From Cinclus cinclus (lineage: Eukaryota; Chordata; Aves; Passeriformes; Cinclidae), in contig NW_026912178.1 in assembly GCF_963662255.1 (NCBI RefSeq), positions 1,178,001-1,242,000 of the forward strand: a stretch of DNA of 64,000 bases. Reading direction: 5' to 3'. Position 1 is the first letter of the stretch; every line of letters starts with the position of its first letter. The notes beneath the pieces were generated by a model. That model saw only the letters and a list, made by a program, of their open reading frames with translations, was not told the origin of the DNA and did no database searches. Shown piece by piece: positions 50,963 through 63,899 of the stretch. The position numbers were made by a program, and so were the translations under genes.

Positions 50963-53900
50963 CTATAGAAGCAAGGATCTATTATGACACCATGAAGGCC
51001 AAGAATCAAATGATTCATTGTGACATCAAGTGGCCTAAAAGGGCTTGGAATGCATTGTGACACCACAGAGGTTAAGAGAAGCAGGGAACCTTTGTGGCCC
51101 AAGGGAGGCTAACAATCTAATGATCCATTGTGACACCAGGGGTTGTAATAGGGCCAGGGATGAATTGTGAAAGCATGGGGCCCAAGAAATCATGGAAATA
51201 TTATGACACCATAGAGGCCAAGATTCAAATGATTCATTGTAACACCAAGTGGCCTAAAAGGGCATGGGATGCATTGTGACACCACAGAGGTTAAGAGAAG
51301 CAGGGAATCATTGTGACCCAATGCAGGCTAACAATCTAAGAATCCCTTTTGACACCAGGGGGCGCAAAAGGACCACGGATGAACTGTGACAGCATGGGGA
51401 CCTATAGAAGCAAGGATCTATTATGACACCATGAAGGCCAAGAATCAAATGATTCATTGTGACATCAAGTGGCCTAAAAGGGCTTGGAACGCATTGTGAC
51501 ACCACAGAGGTTAAGAGAAGCAAGCAACCATTGTGACCCAAGGGAGGCTAACAATCTAATGATCCATTGTGTCACCAGGGTTTGTAATAGGGCCAGGGAT
51601 GAATTGTGAAAGCATGGGGCCCAAGAAAAACATGGAAACATTATGACACCATAGAGGCCAAGACTCAAATGATTCATTGTTACACCAAGTGGCCTAAAAG
51701 GGCATGGGATGCATTGTGACACCACAGAGGTTAAGAGAAGCAGGGAACCATTGTGACCCAATGCAGGCTAACAATCTAAGAATCCCTTTTGACACCAGGG
51801 GGCGCAAAAGGACCACGGATGAACTGTGACAGCATGGGGACCTATAGAAGCAAGGATCTATTATGACACCATGAAGGCCAAGAATCAAATGATTCATTGT
51901 GACATCAAGTGGCCTAAAAGGGCTTGGAATGCATTGTGACACCACAGAGGTTAAGAGAAGCAAGCAACCATTGTGACCCAAGGGAGTCTAACAATCTAAT
52001 GATCCCCTGTGACACCAGGGGTTGTTATAGGGCCAGGGATGAATTGTGAAAGCATGGAGCCCAAGAAAAACATGGAAACATTATGACACCATAGAGGCCA
52101 AGACTCAAATGATTCATTGTAACACCAAGTGGCCTAAAAGGTCATGGGACGCATTGTGACACCACAGGGGTTAAGAGAAGCAAGGAACCATTGTGACCCA
52201 ATGCAGGCTAACAATCTAAGAATCCCTTTTGACACCAGGGGGCTCAAAAGGACCACGGATGAACTGTGACAGCATGGGGACCTATAGAAGCAAGGATCTA
52301 TTATGACACCATGAAGGCCAAGAATCAAATGATTCATTGTGACATCAAGTGGCCTAAAAGGGCTTGGAATGCATTGTGACACCACAGAGGTTAAGAGAAG
52401 CAAGGAACCATTGTGACCCAAGGGAGGCTAACAATCTAATGATCCATTGTGGCACCAGGGGTTGTAATAGGGCCAGGGATGAATTGTGAAAGCATGGAGC
52501 CCAAGAAAAACATGGAAACATTATGACACCATAGAGGCCAAGACTCAAATGATTCATTGTAACACCAAGTGGCCTAAAAGGGCATGGGACGCATTGTGAC
52601 ACCACAGGGGTTAAGAGAAGCAAGGAACCATTGTGACCCAATGTAGGCTAACAATCTAAGAATCCCTTTTGACACCAGGGGGCTCAAAAGGACCACGGAT
52701 GTACTGTGACGGCATGGGGACCTATAGAAGCAAGGATCTATTATGACACCATGAAGGCCAAGAATCAAATGATTCATTGTGACATCAAGTGGCCTAAAAG
52801 GGCTTGGAATGCATTGTGACACCACAGAGGTTAAGAGAAGCACGGAACCATTGTGACCCAATGCAGGCTAACAATCTAATGATCCATTGTGACACCAGGG
52901 GTTGTAATAGGGCCAGGGATGAATTGTGAAAGCATGGGGACCAAGAAAAACATGGAAACATTATGACACCATAGAGGCCAAGACTCAAATGATTCATTGT
53001 AACACCAAGTGGACTAAAAGGGCATGGGATGCATTGTGACACCACAGAGGTTAAGAGAAGCAAGGAACCATTGTGACCCAATGCAGGCTAACTATCTAAG
53101 ATTCCCTTTTGACACCAGGGGATGCAAAAGGACCACGGATGAACTGTGACAGCATGGCGACCTATAGAAGCAAGGATCTATTATGACACCATGAAGGCCA
53201 AGAATCAAATGATTCATTGTGACATCAAGTGGCCTAAAAGGGCTTGGAATGCATTGTGACACCACAGAGGTTAAGAGAAGCCGGGAACCATTGTGGCCCA
53301 AGGGAGGCTAACAATCTAATGATCCCCAGTGACACCAGGGGTTGTAATAGGGGCAGGGATGAATTGTGAAAGCATGGGGCACAATAAATCATGGAAATAT
53401 TATGACACCATAGAGGCCAAGATTCAAATGATTCATTGTAACACCAAGTGGCCTAAAAGGGCATGGGATGCATTGTGACACCACAGAGGTTAAGAGAAGC
53501 AGGGAACCATTGTGACCCAATGCAGGCTAACAATCTAAGAATCCCTTTTGACACCAGGGGGCGCAAAAGGACCACGGATGAACTGTGACAGCATGGGGAC
53601 CTATAGAAGCAAGGATCTATTATGACACCATGAAGGCCAAGAATCAAACGATTCATTGTGACATCAAGTGGCCTAAAAGGGCATGGGATGCATTGTGACA
53701 CCACAGAGGTTAAGAGAAGCAAGGAACCATTGTGACCCAATGCAGGCTAACAATCTAAGAATCCCTTTTGACACCAGGGGGCGCAAAAGGACCACGGATG
53801 AACTGTGACAGCATGGGGACCTATAGAAGCAAGGATCTATTATGACACCATGAAGGCCAAGAATCAAATGATTCATTGTGACATCAAGTGGCCTAAAAGG

Positions 53901-54768
53901 GCTTGGAATGCATTGTGACACCACAGAGGTTAAGAGAAGCAAGGAACCATTGTGACCCAAGGGAGGCTAACAATCTAATGATCCATTGTGACACCAGGGG
54001 TTGTAATAGGGCCAGGGATGAATTGTGAAAGCATGGAGCCCAAGAAAAACATGGAAACATTATGACACCATAGAGGCCAAGACTCAAATGATTCATTGTA
54101 ACACCAAGTGGCCTTAAAGGGCATGGGATGCATTGTGACACCACAGAGGTTAAGAGAAGCAGGGAACCATTGTGACCCAATGCAGGCTAACAATCTAAGA
54201 ATCCCTTTTGACACCAGGGGGCGCAAAAGGACCACGGATGAACTGTGACAGCATGGGGACCTATAGAAGCAAGGATCTATTATGACACCATGAAGGCCAA
54301 GAATCAAATGATTCATTGTGACATCAAGTGGCCTAAAAGGGCATGGGTTGCATTGTGACACCACAGAGGTTAAGAGAAGCAAGGAACCATTGTGACTCAG
54401 TGGAGGCTAACAATCTAAGAATCCCTTTTGACACCAGGGGGCGCAAAAGGACCACCGATGAACTGTGACAGCATGGGGACCTTTAGAAGCAAGGATTTAT
54501 TATGACACCATGAAGGAAAAGAATCAAATGATTCATTGTGACATCAAGTGGCCTAAAAGGGCTTGGAATGCATTGTGACACCACAGAGGTTAAGAGAAGC
54601 AAGCAACCATTGTGACCCAAGGGAGGCTAACAATCTAATGATCCCCAGTGACACCAGGGTTTGTAATAGGGCCAGGGATGAATTGTGAAAGCATGGGGCC
54701 CAAGAAAAACATGGAAACATTATGACACCATAGAGGCCAAGACTCAAATGATTCATTGTAACACCAAG
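50963..54768 (+). repeat. Block shared with 45.5-49.05 kb (copy 2, one unit longer)
   Basis: Second copy of 45465-49050, with one additional A-type unit of about 220 bp near 53640-53860. Private changes include GGGAATCATTG near 51305, GGCTTGGAACGCATTG near 51481, GGGAGTCTAAC near 51983 and TTGTGGCACC near 52448. Confidence 0.85.
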
Positions 54769-55200
54769 TGGCCTAAAAGGGCATGGGATGCATTGTGACA
54801 CCACAGGGGTTAAGAGAAGCAAGGAACCATTGTGACCCCATGCAGGCTAACTATCCAAGATTCCCTTTTGACACCAGGGGGCGCAAAAGGACCACGGATG
54901 AACTGTGACAGCATGGGGACCTATAGAAACAAGGACTTATTATGACACCATGAAGGCCAAGAATCAAATGATTCATTGTGACATCAAGTGGCCTAAAAGG
55001 GCTTGGAATGCATTGTGACACCACAGAGGTTAAGAGAAGCAGGGAACCATTGTGACCCAAGGGAGGCTAACAATCTAAAGATCCATTGTGACACCAGGGG
55101 TTGTAATAGGGCCAGGGATGAATTGTGAAAGCATGGGGCACAATAAATCATGGAAATATTATGACACCATGAAGGCCAAGAATCAAATGATTCATTGTGA
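53080..55200 (+). repeat. Block repeated 3958 bp downstream (copy 1)
   Basis: Matches 57038-59158 at an offset of 3958 bp (18 units less two bases). Shared features include CTAACTATCTAAGATTCCC, the A-A pairs, GGGCATGGGTTGCATTG, CACCGATG and GAAGGAAAAGAATC. The two copies differ at the damaged core (GGGGATGC here, GGGGACGC near 57075). Confidence 0.8.
53640..53860 (+). repeat. Single inserted A unit within a duplicated block
   Basis: The two copies of the 45.5/51.0 kb block align at 5498 bp before this point and at 5718 bp after it. The difference is exactly one 220-bp unit. The extra unit follows TCAAACGATTC, a rare variant also seen near 32757 and 44409 beside A-A pairs, so sequence of that type was either retained here or donated to this site. 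Confidence 0.8.
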
Positions 55201-57199
55201 CATCAAGTGGCCTAAAAGGGCATGGGATGCATTGTGACACCACAGAGGTTAAGAGAAGCAAGGAACCATTGTGACCCAATGCAGGCTAACAATCTAAGAA
55301 TCCCTTTTGACACCAGGGGGCGCAAAAGGACCACGGATGAACTGTGACAGCATGGGGACCTATAGAAGCAAGGATCTATTATGACACCATGAAGGCCAAG
55401 AATCAAATGATTCATTGTGACATCAAGTGGCCTAAAAGGGCTTGGAATGCATTGTGACACCACAGAGGTTAAGAGAAGCAAGCAACCATTGTGACCCAAA
55501 GGAGGCTAACAATCTAATGATCCATTGTGACACCAGGGTTTGTAATAGGGCCAGGGATGAATTGTGAAAGCATGGGGCCCAAGAAAAACATGGAAACATT
55601 ATGACACCATAGAGGCCAAGACTCAAATGATTCATTGTAACACCAAGTGGCCTAAAAGGGCATGGGATGCATTGTGACACCACAGAGGTTAAGAGAAGCA
55701 AGGAACCATTGTGACCCAATGCAGGCTAACTATCCAAGATTCCCTTTTGACACCAGGGGGCGCAAAAGGACCACGGATGAACTGTGACAGCATGGGGACC
55801 TATAGAAGCAAGGATTTATTATGACACCATGAAGGCCAAGAATCAAATGATTCATTGTGACATCAAGTGGCCTAAAAGGGCTTGGAATGCATTGTGACAC
55901 CACAGAGGTTAAGAGAAGCAAGCAACCATTGTGACCCAAGGGAGGCTAACAATCTAATGATCCATTGTGACACCAGGGGTTGTAATAGGGCCAGGGATGA
56001 ATTGTGAAAGCATGGAGCCCAAGAAAAACATGGAAACATTATGACACCATAGAGGCCAAGACTCAAATGATTCATTGTAACACCAAGTGGCCTAAAAGGG
56101 CATGGGACGCATTGTGACACCACAGGGGTTAAGAGAAGCAAGGAACCATTGTGACCCAATGCAGGCTAACAATCTAAGAATCCCTTTTGACACCAGGGGG
56201 CTCAAAAGGACCACGGATGAACTGTGACAGCATGGGGACCTATAGAAGCAAGGATCTATTATGACACCATGAAGGCCAAGAATCAAATGATTCATTGTGA
56301 CATCAAGTGGCCTAAAAGGGCTTGGAATGCATTGTGACACCACAGAGGTTAAGAGAAGCAAGGAACCATTGTGACCCAAGGGAGGCTAACAATCTAATGA
56401 TCCATTGTGACACCAGGGGTTGTAATAGGGCCAGGGATGGATTGTGAAAGCATGGAGACCAAGAAAAACATGGAAACATTATGACACCATAGATGCCAAG
56501 ACTCAAATGATTCATTGTAACACCAAGTGGCCTAAAAGGGCATGGGACGCATTGTGACACCACAGGGGTTAAGAGAAGCAAGGAACCATTGTGACCCAAT
56601 GTAGGCTAACAATCTAAGAATCCCTTTTGACACCAGGGGGCTCAAAAGGACCACGGATGAACTGTGACAGCATGAGGACCTATAGAAGCAAGGATCTATT
56701 ATGACACCATGAAGGCCAAGAATCAAATGATTCATTGTGACATCAAGTGGCCTAAAAGGGCTTGGAATGCATTGTGACACCACAGAGGTTAAGAGAAGCA
56801 AGTAACCATTGTGACCCAAGGGAGGCTAACAATCTAATGATCCATTGTGACACCAGGGGTTGTAATAGGGCCAGGGATGAATTGTGAAAGCATGGGGACC
56901 AAGAAAAACATGGAAACATTATGACACCATAGAGGCCAAGACTCAATTGATTCATTGTAACACCAAGTGGCCTAAAAGGGCATGGGATGCATTGTGACAC
57001 CACAGAGGTTAAGAGAAGCAAGGAAACATTGTGACCCAATGCAGGCTAACTATCTAAGATTCCCTTTTGACACCAGGGGACGCAAAAGGACCACAGATGA
57101 ACTGTGACAGCATGGGGACCTATAGAAGCAAGGATCTATTATGACACCATGAAGGCCAAGAATCAAATGATTCATTGTGACATCAAGTGGCCTAAAAGG

Positions 57200-59530
57200 G
57201 CTTGGAATGCATTGTGACACCACAGAGGTTAAGAGAAGCCGGGAACCATTGTGGCCCTAGGGAGGCTAACAATCTAATGATCCCCAGTGACACCAGGGGT
57301 TGTAATAGGGCCAGGGATGAATTGTGAAAGCATGGGGCACAATAAATCATGGAAACATTATGACACCATAGAGGCCAAGATTCAAATGATTCATTGTAAC
57401 ACCAAGTGGCCTAAAAGGGCATGGGATGCATTGTGACACCACAGAGGTTAAGAGAAGCAGGGAACCATTGTGACCCAATGCAGGCTAACAATCTAAGAAT
57501 CCCTTTTGACACCAGGGGGCGCAAAAGGACCACGGATGAACTGTGACAGCATGGGGACCTATAGAAGCAAGGATCTATTATGACACTATGAAGGCCAAGA
57601 ATCAAATGATTCATTGTGACATCAAGTGGCCTAAAAGGGCATGGGATGCATTGTGACACCACAGAGGTTAAGAGAAGCAAGGAACCATTGTGACCCAATG
57701 CAGGCTAACAATCTAAGAATCCCTTTTGACACCAGGGGGCGCAAAAGGACCACGGATGAACTGTGACAGCATGGGGACCTATAGAAGCAAGGATCTATTA
57801 TGACACCATGAAGGCCAAGAATCAAATGATTCATTGTGACATCAAGTGGCCTAAAAGGGCTTGGAATGCATTGTGACACCACAGAGGTTAAGAGAAGCAA
57901 GGAACCATTGTGACCCAAGGGAGGCTAACAATCTAATGATCCATTGTGACACCAGGGGTTGTAATAGGGCCAGGGATGAATTGTGAAAGCATGGAGCCCA
58001 AGAAAAACATGGAAACATTATGACACCATAGAGGCCAAGACTCAAATGATTCATTGTAACACCAAGTGGCCTTAAAGGGCATGGGATGCATTGTGACACC
58101 ACAGAGGTTAAGAGAAGCAGGGAACCATTGTGACCCAATGCAGGCTAACAATCTAAGAATCCCTTTTGACACCAGGGGGCGCAAAAGGACCACGGATGAA
58201 CTGTGACAGCATGGGGACCTATAGAAGCAAGGATCTATTATGACACCATGAAGGCCAAGAATCAAATGATTCATTGTGACATCAAGTGGCCTAAAAGGGC
58301 ATGGGTTGCATTGTGACACCACAGAGGTTAAGAGAAGCAAGGAACCATTGTGACCCAATGGAGGCTAACAATCTAAGAATCCCTTTTGACACCAGGGGGC
58401 GCAAAAGGACCACCGATGAACTGTGACAGCATGGGGACCTTTAGAAGCAAGGATTTATTATGACACCATGAAGGAAAAGAATCAAATGATTCATTGTGAC
58501 ATCAAGTGGCCTAAAAGGGCTTGGAATGCATTGTGACACCACAGAGGTTAAGAGAAGCAAGCAACCATTGTGACCCAAGGGAGGCTAACAATCTAATGAT
58601 CCCCAGTGACACCAGGGTTTGTAACAGGGCCAGGGATGAATTGTGAAAGCATGGGGCCCAAGAAAAACATGGAAATATTATGACACCATAGAGGCCAAGA
58701 CTCAAATGATTCATTGTAACACCAAGTGGCCTAAAAGGGCATGGGATGCATTGTGACACCACAGAGGTTAAGAGAAGCAAGGAACCATTGTGACCCCATG
58801 CAGGCTAACTATCCAAGATTCCCTTTTGACACCAGGGGGCGCAAAAGGACCACGGATCAACTGTGACAGCATGGGGACCTATAGAAGCAAGGATTTATTA
58901 TGACACCATGAAGGCCAAGAATCAAATGATTCATTGTGACATCAAGTGGCCTAAAAGGGCTTGGAATGCATTGTGACACCACAGAGGTTAAGAGAAGCAG
59001 GGAACCATTGTGACCCAAGGGAGGCTAACAATCTAAAGATCCATTGTGACACCAGGGGTTGTAATAGGGCCAGGGATGAATTGTGAAAGCATGGGGCACA
59101 ATAAATCATGGAAATATTATGACACCATGAAGGCCAAGAATCAAATGATTCATTGTGACATCAAGTGGCCTAAAAGGGCATGGGATGCATTGTGACACCA
59201 CAGAGGTTAAGAGAAGCAAGGAACCATTGTGACCCAATGCAGGCTAACAATCTAAGAATCCCTTTTGACACCAGGGGGCGCAAAAGGACCACGGATGAAC
59301 TGTGACAGCATGGCGACCTATAGAAGCAAGGATCTATTATGACACCATGAAGGCCAAGAATCAAATGATTCATTGGGACATCAAGTGGCCTAAAAGGGCT
59401 TGGAATGCATTGTGACACCACAGAGGTTAAGAGAAGCAAGTAACCATTGTGACCCAAGGGAGGCTAACAATCTAATGATCCATTGTGACACCAGGGGTTG
59501 TAATAGGGCCAGGGATGAATTGTGAAAGCA
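57200..59530 (+). repeat. 2858-bp offset block, copy 1
   Basis: Matches 60058-62388 at an offset of 2858 bp. Shared rare variants include GACACTATGAAGG (about 57582 and 60440), GGGCATGGGTTGCATTG, and B1 module 5 ending GGAAATATTATG near 58670 and 61528. It ends near 59533 (CATGGGGCCC against CATGGAGCCC). Confidence 0.82.
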
Positions 59531-60057
59531 TGGGGCCCAAGAAAAACATGGAAATATTATGACACCATAGAGGCCAAGACTCAAATGATTCATTGTAACA
59601 CCAAGTGGCCTAAAAGGGCATGGGATGCATTGTGACACCACAGAGGTTAAGAGAAGCAAGGAACCATTGTGACCCCATGCAGGCTAACTATCCAAGATTC
59701 CCTTTTGACACCAGGGGGCGCAAAAGGACCACGGATCAACTGTGACAGCATGGGGACCTATAGAAGCAAGGATTTATTATGACACCATGAAGGCCAAGAA
59801 TCAAATGATTCATTGTGACATCAAGTGGCCTAAAAGGGCTTGGAATGCATTGTGACACCACAGAGGTTAAGAGAAGCAAGTAACCATTGTGACCCAAGGG
59901 AGGCTAACAATCTGATGATCCATTGTGACACCAGGGGTTGTAATAGGGCCAGGGATGAATTGTGAAAGCATGGGGACCAAGAAAAACATGGAAACATTAT
60001 GACACCATAGAGGCCAAGACTCAAATGATTCATTGTAACACCAAGTGGCCTAAAAGG

Positions 60058-62388
60058 GCATGGGATGCATTGTGACACCACAGAGGTTAAGAGAAGCCGG
60101 GAACCATTGCGGCCCAAGGGAGGCTAACAATCTAATGATCCCCAGTGACACCAGGGGTTGTAATAGGGCCAGGGATGAATTGTGAAAGCATGGGGCACAA
60201 TAAATCATGGAAATATTATGACACCATAGAGGCCAAGATTCAAATGATTCATTGTAACACCAAGTGGCCTAAAAGGGCATGGCATGCATTGTGACACCAC
60301 AGAGGTTAAGAGAAGCAGGGAACCATTGTGACCCAATGCAGGCTAACAATCTAAGAATCCCTTTTGACACCAGGGGGCGCAAAAGGACCACGGATGAACT
60401 GTGACAGCATGGGGACCTATAGAAGCAAGGATCTATTATGACACTATGAAGGCCAAGAATCAAATGATTCATTGTGACATCAAGTGGCCTAAAAGGGCAT
60501 GGGATGCATTGTGACACCACAGAGGTTAAGAGAAGCAAGGAACCATTGTGACCCAATGCAGGCTAACAATCTAAGAATCCCTTTTGACACCAGGGGGCGC
60601 AAAAGGACCACGGATGAACTGTGACAGCATGGGGACCTATAGAAGCAAGGATCTATTATGACACCATGAAGGCCAAGAATCAAATGATTCATTGTGACAT
60701 CAAGTGGCCTAAAAGGGCTTGGAATGCATTGTGACACCACAGAGGTTAAGAGAAGCAAGGAACCATTGTGACCCAAGGGAGGCTAACAATCTAATGATCC
60801 ATTGTGACACCAGGGGTTGTAATAGGGCCAGGGATGAATTGTGAAAGCATGGAGCCCAAGAAAAACATGGAAACATTATGACACCATAGAGGCCAAGACT
60901 CAAATGATTCATTGTAACACCAAGTGGCCTTAAAGGGCATGGGATGCATTGTGACACCACAGAGGTTAAGAGAAGCAGGGAACCATTGTGACCCAATGCA
61001 GGCTAACAAGCTAATGATCCATTGTGACACCAGGGGGCGCAAAAGGACCACGGATGAACTGTGACAGCATGGGGACCTATAGAAGCAAGGATCTATTATG
61101 ACACCATGAAGGCCAAGAATCAAATGATTCATTGTGACATCAAGTGGCCTAAAAGGGCATGGGTTGCATTGTGACACCACAGAGGTTAAGAGAAGCAAGG
61201 AACCATTGTGACCCAATGGAGGCTAACAATCTAAGAATCCCTTTTGACACCAGGGGGCGCAAAAGGACCACCGATGAACTGTGACAGCATGGGGACCTTT
61301 AGAAGCAAGGATTTATTATGACACCATGAAGGAAAAGAATCAAATGATTCATTGTGACATCAAGTGGCCTAAAAGGGCTTGGAATGCATTGTGACACCAC
61401 AGAGGTTAAGAGAAGCAAGCAACCATTGTGACCCAAGGGAGGCTAACAATCTAATGATCCCCAGTGACACCAGGGTTTGTAATAGGGCCAGGGATGAATT
61501 GTGAAAGCATGGGGCCCAAGAAAAACATGGAAATATTATGACACCATAGAGGCCAAGACTCAAATGATTCATTGTAACACCAAGTGGCCTAAAAGGGCAT
61601 GGGATGCATTGTGACACCACAGAGGTTAAGAGAAGCAAGGAACCATTGTGACCCCATGCAGGCTAACTATCCAAGATTCCCTTTTGACACCAGGGGGCGC
61701 AAAAGGACCACGGATGAACTGTGACAGCATGGGGACCTATAGAAGCAAGGATTTATTATGACACCATGAAGGCCAAGAATCAAATGATTCATTGTGACAT
61801 CAAGTGGCCTAAAAGGGCTTGGAATGCATTGTGACACCACAGAGGTTAAGAGAAGCAGGGAACCATTGTGACCCAAGGGAGGCTAACAATCTAAAGATCC
61901 ATGGTGACACCAGGGGTTGTAATAGGGCCAGGGATGAATTGTGAAAGCATGGGGCACAATAAATCATGGAAATATTATGACACCATGAAGGCCAAGAATC
62001 AAATGATTCATTGTGACATCAAGTGGCCTAAAAGGGCATGGGATGCATTGTGACACCACAGAGGTTAAGAGAAGCAAGGAACCATTGTGACCCAATGCAG
62101 GCTAACAATCTAAGAATCCCTTTTGACACCAGGGGGCGCAAAAGGACCACGGATGAACTGTGACAGCATGGCGACCTATAGAAGCAAGGATCTATTATGA
62201 CACCATGAAGGCCAAGAATCAAATGATTCATTGGGACATCAAGTGGCCTAAAAGGGCTTGGAATGCATTGTGACACCACAGAGGTTAAGAGAAGCAAGTA
62301 ACCATTGTGACCCAAGGGAGGCTAACAATCTAATGATCCATTGTGACACCAGGGGTTGTAATAGGGCCAGGGATGAATTGTGAAAGCA
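60058..62388 (+). repeat. 2858-bp offset block, copy 2
   Basis: Second copy of 57200-59530. Private changes include the hybrid unit near 61000-61042, ATTGCGGCCC near 60108, GGCATGCATTG near 60282, and CCATGGTGACACC near 61899. Confidence 0.82.
61024..61042 (+). promoter_or_regulatory. CTCF-like motif in a hybrid unit
   Basis: The intact core CACCAGGGGGCGC follows a B-type flank (CTAATGATCCATTGTGACACC, read as CTAATGATCC then ATTGTGACACC). Related copies at about 54210 and 58170 have the normal A flank, so this copy has switched type just before the motif. Confidence 0.6.
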
Positions 62389-63881
62389 TGGAGCCCAAGA
62401 AAAACATGGAAACATTTTGACACCATAGAGGCCAAGACTCAAATGATTCATTGTAACACCAAGTGGCCTAAAAGGGCATGGGATGCATTGTGACACCATA
62501 GGGGTTAAGAGAAGCAAGGAACCATTGTGACCCAATGCAGGCTAACAATCTAAGAATCCCTTTTGACACCAGGGGGCGCAAAAGGACCACGGATGAACTG
62601 TGACAGCATGGGGACCTATAGAAGCAAGGATCTATTATGACACCATGAAGGCCAAGAATCAAATGATTCATTGTGACATCAAGTGGCCTAAAAGGGCTTG
62701 GAATGCATTGTGACACCACAGAGGTTAAGAGAAGCAGGGAACCATTGTGGCCCAAGGGAGGCTAACAATCTAATGATCCCCTGTGACACCAGGGGTTGTA
62801 ATAGGGCCAGGGATGAATTGTGAAAGCATGGGGCACAATAAATCATGGAAATATTATGACACCATAGAGGCCAAGATTCAAATGATTCATTGTAACACCA
62901 AGTGGCCTAAAAGGGCATGGGATGCATTGTGACACCACAGAGGTTAAGAGAAGCAGGGAACCATTGTGACCCAATGCAGGCTAACAATCTAAGAATCCCT
63001 TTTGACACCAGGGGGCGCAAAAGGACCACGGATGAACTGTGACAGCATGGGGACCTATAGAAGCAAGGATCTATTATGACACCATGAAGGCCAAGAATCA
63101 AATGATTCATTGTGACATCAAGTGGCCTAAAAGGGCTTGGAATGCATTGTGACACCACAGAGGTTAAGAGAAGCAAGGAACCATTGTGACCCAAGGGAGG
63201 CTAACAATCTAATGATCCATTGTGACACCAGGGTTTGTAATAGGGCCAGGGATGAATTGTGAAAGCATGGGGCCCAAGAAAAACATGGAAACATTATGAC
63301 ACCATAGAGGCCAAGACTCAAATGATTCATTGTAACACCAAGTGGCCTAAAAGGTCATGGGATGCATTGTGACACCACAGAGGTTAAGAGAAGCAAGGAA
63401 CCATTGTGACCCAATGCAGGCTAACTATCCAAGATTCCCTTTTGACACCAGGGGGCGCAAAAGGACCACGGATGAACTGTGACAGCATCAGGACCTATAG
63501 AAGCAAGGATCTATTATGACACCATGAAGGCCAAGAATCAAATGATTCATTGGGACATCAAGTGGCCTAAAAGGGCTTGGAATGCATTGTGACACCACAG
63601 AGGTTAAGAGAAGCAAGGAACCATTGTGACCCAAGGGAGGCTTACAATCTAATGATCCATTGTGACACCAGGGGTTGTAATAGGGCCAGGGATGAATTGT
63701 GAAAGCATGGAGCCCAAGAAAAACATGGAAACATTATGACACCATAGAGGCCAAGACTCAAATGATTCATTGTAACACCAAGTGGCCTAAAAGGTCATGG
63801 GACGCATTGTGACACCACAGGGGTTAAGAGAAGCAAGGAACCATTGTGACCCAATGCAGGCTAACAATCTAAGAATCCCTT

Positions 63882-63899
63882 TTGACACCAGGGGCTCAA
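63882..63899 (+). promoter_or_regulatory. CTCF-like motif with one-base deletion
   Basis: The core reads CACCAGGGGCTC, one G shorter than the GGCTC variant. The spacing between the left and right halves of the motif is changed, so this copy is probably not a binding site. Confidence 0.5.

Noticed and set aside
106..63330. Minus-strand open reading frames of 67-141 codons recurring throughout, coding for Cys- and Leu-rich peptides
   Set aside because: They are the same reading of the satellite repeated at 220-bp steps, overlap one another in different frames, lack any recognisable domain, and change frame and length with each one-base indel. There is no promoter, splice or poly(A) context, so they are treated as repeat artefacts.
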